Of a DNA stretch of 64,000 nucleotides, positions 60,255 through 64,000 are shown piece after piece (position 1 is the first letter of the stretch; each line of letters opens with the position of its first letter). The stretch comes from Quillaja saponaria (Eukaryota; Streptophyta; Magnoliopsida; Fabales; Quillajaceae): contig CM055607.1 in the NCBI GenBank assembly GCA_029379385.1, positions 15,314,001 through 15,378,000 on the forward strand. Direction: 5' to 3'. The position numbers were made by a program, and so were the translations under genes. The notes below the pieces were generated by a model that made no database searches, had not been told where the DNA came from, and worked only from the letters and a program-made list of their open reading frames with translations.

Positions 60255-61282
60255 TAGGGGTGAGCAGGCGGTCGGTTGGGTTCGGTTTTGATGCCTTTTC
60301 CCAACCGACTTGTTCTTTTCTATTTGTCAAAATTCAGCACCGACTAAACAACCGATATATTCGGTTTCTAAATTTTTCCAACTGCAATAATATTGATTAA
60401 TTTTTGGTCGGTTTCGGTCTTTTATCACAAAAAAAATAGTGCAATGAAATCTCAAATTTTAGATGTAAAAGAAACAAAATCAGTACTGAGAACAAAATTA
60501 TTGACTTTGATGATTTCTTAAAAAACAACAAGAGAAGTCAAAAATAGATCTAAAGAAATATAATTATTCCTATTAACAACAATTGGATTACAAGCAAGAG
60601 AAGGATTAAACATGAAGTGAAAATGAAGCAGAAAATCGGATGCTCCTTTTTTCTGAAGAACGAAACTCTATTCAACTTCGATGTTCGATGAAAGAGATTA
60701 AACGATTCATCATCTAATCAGACTTCTCATAAATCATCCACCAAAATCCTTCAAGCAGGTACTAAAATCGTTCAAGAAGGTGAAGAGAGGGAAGAAGCAG
60801 AGAAAGCATCGAAGCTTTGAAGAAGTAGAAAAGAAAAAAAGAAGCATGAGATGATGCTCTGATCTCTTTTCACTCTCTACTCTTTGTGCTCTCTCTTCAC
60901 TCTCTTTGGCTGGCAGGCTGAGTAGAAAAGAAAGAAACAGGCAAGTTGTAAATTAGGTTTTGCTTTCACAAGACTTTGGGCCTACACTTCATAAAACTTG
61001 ATGGGCTGAAACTTGTTAACTTTTATTTTTATTTTTATGGGCTTGAATTAGATAAGATAGTGGGCTGAATCTAAAACTATGGACTATTGTTTTATAATTC
61101 AGTCGAGTCGGTTATCCTATTAGCAAAAAATTGCATAACTCGTAAAACCGACTCGTCTTGTAAATATTGTAAAATTTTCAACCGACTGCTTCATCTACCT
61201 TTTTCAGTTTGAGTCGAATTCGGTTATTTTAGGTCAGGTACTAGTCGAATTTTCGATTTTTCGAGTATGATGCTCACCCCTA
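60255..61282. mobile_element. Non-autonomous hAT transposon with perfect 12-bp ends
   Basis: TAGGGGTGAGCA at 60255 and its exact complement TGCTCACCCCTA ending at 61282 are classic plant hAT termini. The 8-bp flanks are GTATTTAA (60247-60254) and GTAAGTAA (61283-61290), six of eight matching. Both subterminal zones carry CGGTCGG/CCGACT-type motifs. No transposase is encoded. The interior holds a purine-rich GAAGAAG... stretch on the plus strand. Confidence 0.82.
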
Positions 61283-61301
61283 GTAAGTAATGTCAAATTC
61301 A

Positions 61302-61366
<65 letters not shown>
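61302..61366. repeat. Compound microsatellite (AT)n(GT)n
   Basis: About 45 bases of alternating AT are followed by about 20 bases of GT. It directly abuts the fold-back MITE. Confidence 0.9.
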
Positions 61367-61367
<1 letters not shown>

Positions 61368-61701
61368 GTGGGATCTATTGACACAGAAGTAAGATTAATT
61401 GTCAGTAACTTTTTTTGGAAGAATTTTTCTTGAATTCCACAGTTTAATTATTAAAACTTATTATGAAGATCATACATATTAAATTTTATATTAATCAAAA
61501 TTTCTAACTAGCCACCTCATCAACAGTACTAAAATGAATAATATATAAAGGCTTGATATCATTATAAAATTTGGTGTATGTGATCTACATAATAAGTTTT
61601 ATAATCCAATGGAATTAATTCAAGAAAAACTCCTTCGAAAAAAAATTATTGGTGCTGTAAGATTATGTTAATCTTACACTGTTGTCAACAGATGCCCACC
61701 A
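61366..61701. mobile_element. Fold-back MITE with ~145-bp arms
   Basis: The left arm begins TGGTGGGATCTATTGACA. The right arm, read inward on the minus strand, begins TGGTGGGCATCTGTTGACA. The arms remain paired through GTAAGATTAA, TTTTTCTTGAATT, AAAACTTATTATG.AGATCA and AAATTTTATA. Almost the whole element is one imperfect hairpin with a short loop. No open frame. Confidence 0.75.
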
Positions 61702-61710
61702 TATATATAC

Positions 61711-62560
61711 TACTTTTCGTGTCACACGCAACGCGCGTGAATTGTATTTATGATATATTCATATATGTTCATCGACAATTAATGAAAATATCAAGAAATT
61801 ATTTCTTAAAAATTCTAAAGATAGAGGAAGAATTGATACAATAATATTATAATCATAAAAGCTATACTCTTAATATTTCTCTTCATTCATGACATTTAAA
61901 ATAAAATTTAATTATAATATTATAGTTATTTGTAACTTACTAAAATTAGAAAATTGAGAATTTCAATATTAATTACTATTGATATATAAGTTATTGAAAA
62001 GAATTAGGATAAAAAAATAAATAGTCATAAAATAATTACCATTATATTAATATTAAAATAGCAAAAAATTATGAAAGTAGTAAAATAAAAAAATAAAATA
62101 GAATATTTGAAGCAAAATAACAATTAAAAAGTATTTATGTAATAGTAAGAACTCATAGGGTATTTAAGAAAATAAAATTTCTTCCATTAAAAGTTAAAAC
62201 AACATTATGTAATCATGAAAACTATACTCTAAATATTTTTTAATTCATAGTATTTAAAAAAAATATTTCATAAATTTGAGAAGAACTAAAAATATTATAA
62301 TTATTAGGAACTTATTAAATAAAAAATTTGAAAAATTCAATATTAACTAATATTGACATATAATCAATAGTCATAAAATAAGTAAAATTCTATTGATATT
62401 AAAATAGAGAAAAAAATTAAAGAAAAAGTAAAATATATATATATTTGAAACAAAATAACAACTAAACATAATTATATAATAATACAAATTCATAAAGGTA
62501 TAAAAATAAATAAAAAATTTCTATCTCTATAGCTCTTTTTATTTATAGTATAGATAAGAG
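61711..62560 (-). mobile_element. Helitron-like AT-rich repeat, copy 2
   Basis: Read on the minus strand it starts near TCTATACTATAAATAAAAAG and matches copy 1 (25796-26935) along its length. Its end contains a small imperfect hairpin (TTCACGCGC...GCGTGTGA) about 12 nt before GTAG|T, which resembles the 3' structure of Helitrons apart from a G in place of C in the usual CTRR. Copy 1 lacks this hairpin. Confidence 0.5.
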
Positions 62561-63923
62561 TGGGTGTACGTCTTACCATCTAATTTTAAAAAATTTGGAT
62601 ATTAATTAATTAATTATATTTAATATGTATACATGTATCATATTTCTCTATTCTTTTATAAACCAAACAACAATGGAAATTAGGGGTGAGAGAAGAGGGT
62701 GGTGAGAGGGGGCATTATGAATGATCTTAAAACGTCCCTTCGAGATATAATAAGGTCAGTTTGTATGATGGTTAATTCCAATTTCCAACTAAGATCACTT
62801 GAAAAAAAAAAAAAAATCTAAATTCATTTATTTATTGGAAACTTCATGCCAGCTAACAAAAACATAATATTTGTCTCCTCCATGTTCTCTTAGTAATTAT
62901 TTGTTTATTTATTTTCCCTTTTCTTGTTCCGGTTCGTTTGAACTTGTTTATTAATGCTTCTTTTTTTTCCTTCAGCTCATCTAGTTCCACGTTGTTTTAT
63001 GTTCTTCCTATTTTTATTTTTTCAAACAACAAAACTAAATTCTTTATTAATAAGAAAATTTCACTAGCAAAAGATTAAACTGAGTTGGAGGCTTATATTA
63101 ATTTCATGTAAACAAGAAATATGAGGAAATTAGAATGATATTTTACATTCTAATAATTAAATATTTTATTATACAATTGTTATCATTGTGCACAATGGTG
63201 CACGATGATATTTTACATTATAATAATTAAATATTTTATTTCATTGCTATCTATTATCAATAAAGGTACAATTTTTTACATATCTTGGTGCACAATGATG
63301 TTCATATGAAAATCATTAATTTTGTCTTATAATATATACTACACAATACATGAACTGTAAATTGACATTTCTGATTTTTTATTTCTGATTTTTTGTTTCT
63401 TAATTAGGCATTTTTGGACTGCAAGATATGTTTGAGAAGTTAAGATTTTTGAACATTAATTAATGTATAAAACTACAAGCTAAAGGTTTTAAGGAAGAAG
63501 ACAAACGTGAATTTGGGGTCCTAATTATATACCTAACATTATTCTTTTGTCATCTTTAAGAGTCGAGGAATCTTGTTTTCTTTTCAATTTTTCATCTCAA
63601 AATGTATTTCATTCCATCATTCTCTAGCTTTGATAATGACATTTAGGCAGCTGAATTTATTTTTTAAATAAAATAAAAAGTTATTTGCATCTTTATTGCA
63701 GATAATACAATAATTTAATATCTAAAATATTAATTATTTGAAATTTGCTAACCGGTGCCGGACACTAGTTAAGAATTAATTATGATATTGAAATTTAGCC
63801 AAATTTCAGTTCTCAATAATAATTAACTTCTAATTATAATTAATTAAAGATAACTATTAATTATTGTTTTATATTTTTTATTTGATAGACAAAATTACTC
63901 CAAGAATAACAAAATTTTTATTC
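62561..63923. other. Intergenic stretch with a short direct repeat
   Basis: A 38-bp sequence, ATGATATTTTACATT, then TAATAATTAAATATTTTATT, occurs at about 63134 and again at about 63204. No gene recognised. Confidence 0.5.
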
Positions 63924-63974
63924 AGGGTTAAGTTAGGGTTAGAGTTTGGGTTAGGATTAAGGTTAGGGTTAGGA
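63924..63974. repeat. Degenerate telomere-like GGTTAG-rich tract
   Basis: About 50 bases made of TTAGGGTT, TTTGGGTT, TTAAGGTT and similar units. The units are closer to TTAGGG than to the usual plant TTTAGGG, and the tract ends in A-rich DNA. Confidence 0.6.
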
Positions 63975-64000
63975 TAAAAAATAAAAAGAAATTAAATAGT

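Noticed and set aside
60068..60400. A 110-codon plus-strand open frame
   Set aside because: It spans homopolymers and the terminus of the hAT element; not a gene.
1..64000. CRISPR arrays, operons, bacterial defence systems or biosynthetic clusters
   Set aside because: Nothing of the kind is visible; gene structure and repeats are those of a plant nuclear genome.

Overview
This is a window of AT-rich nuclear DNA from a flowering plant, most likely a eudicot. The reasons are spliced genes of plant-only families (an EMSY-like/ENT-Tudor protein, a DUF761 protein, the first exon of a plant KH/CCCH zinc-finger protein), plant-type Ty1/copia, Ty3/gypsy, CACTA, hAT, LINE and miniature elements, and no bacterial gene organisation. 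I cannot name the species.

Layout. 0-6.4 kb: the 5' part of an EMSY-like gene on the minus strand. Six coding exons join in frame (247 codons) and the 3' exons lie outside the window. Its 3.4-kb first intron holds two transposons with target-site duplications. 7-11.1 kb: LTR-like scraps, a local tandem duplication, and the promoter and first coding exon of a KH/CCCH zinc-finger gene whose other exons I cannot find. 11.5-18.8 kb: a decayed minus-strand copia element with 188-bp LTRs. Its reverse transcriptase is split by a second LTR element, which itself contains the 3' two-thirds of a third, different copia element. 19-29 kb: AT-rich repeats, an LTR fragment with a primer-binding site, a 5'-truncated LINE, a Helitron-like repeat and several MITEs. 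29.9-32.0 kb: two nested elements with long inverted arms. 32.1-43.7 kb: what looks like one 11.6-kb CACTA transposon with both termini, a ruined transposase, a second degenerate ORF region, an inserted hAT MITE and an inserted Ty3/gypsy 5' half. 47.7-48.3 kb: an intact single-exon DUF761 gene, the only complete gene in the window. 49-64 kb: MITEs, a possible SINE, a five-copy tandem array of about 290 bp, hAT elements, a second Helitron-like copy in inverse orientation and a short degenerate telomere-like tract at the right edge.

There is no operon or gene cluster; the three host genes are unrelated in function. The most unusual points are the frame compatibility between the orphan zinc-finger exon and exon 2 of the EMSY-like gene downstream on the same strand, the nested inverted-arm structure touching the CACTA terminus, and the layered transposon insertions whose order can be read from their target-site duplications. 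I found no convincing new molecular system. Boundaries were read by eye and may be off by a few bases; family calls come from motif recognition, not database searches.
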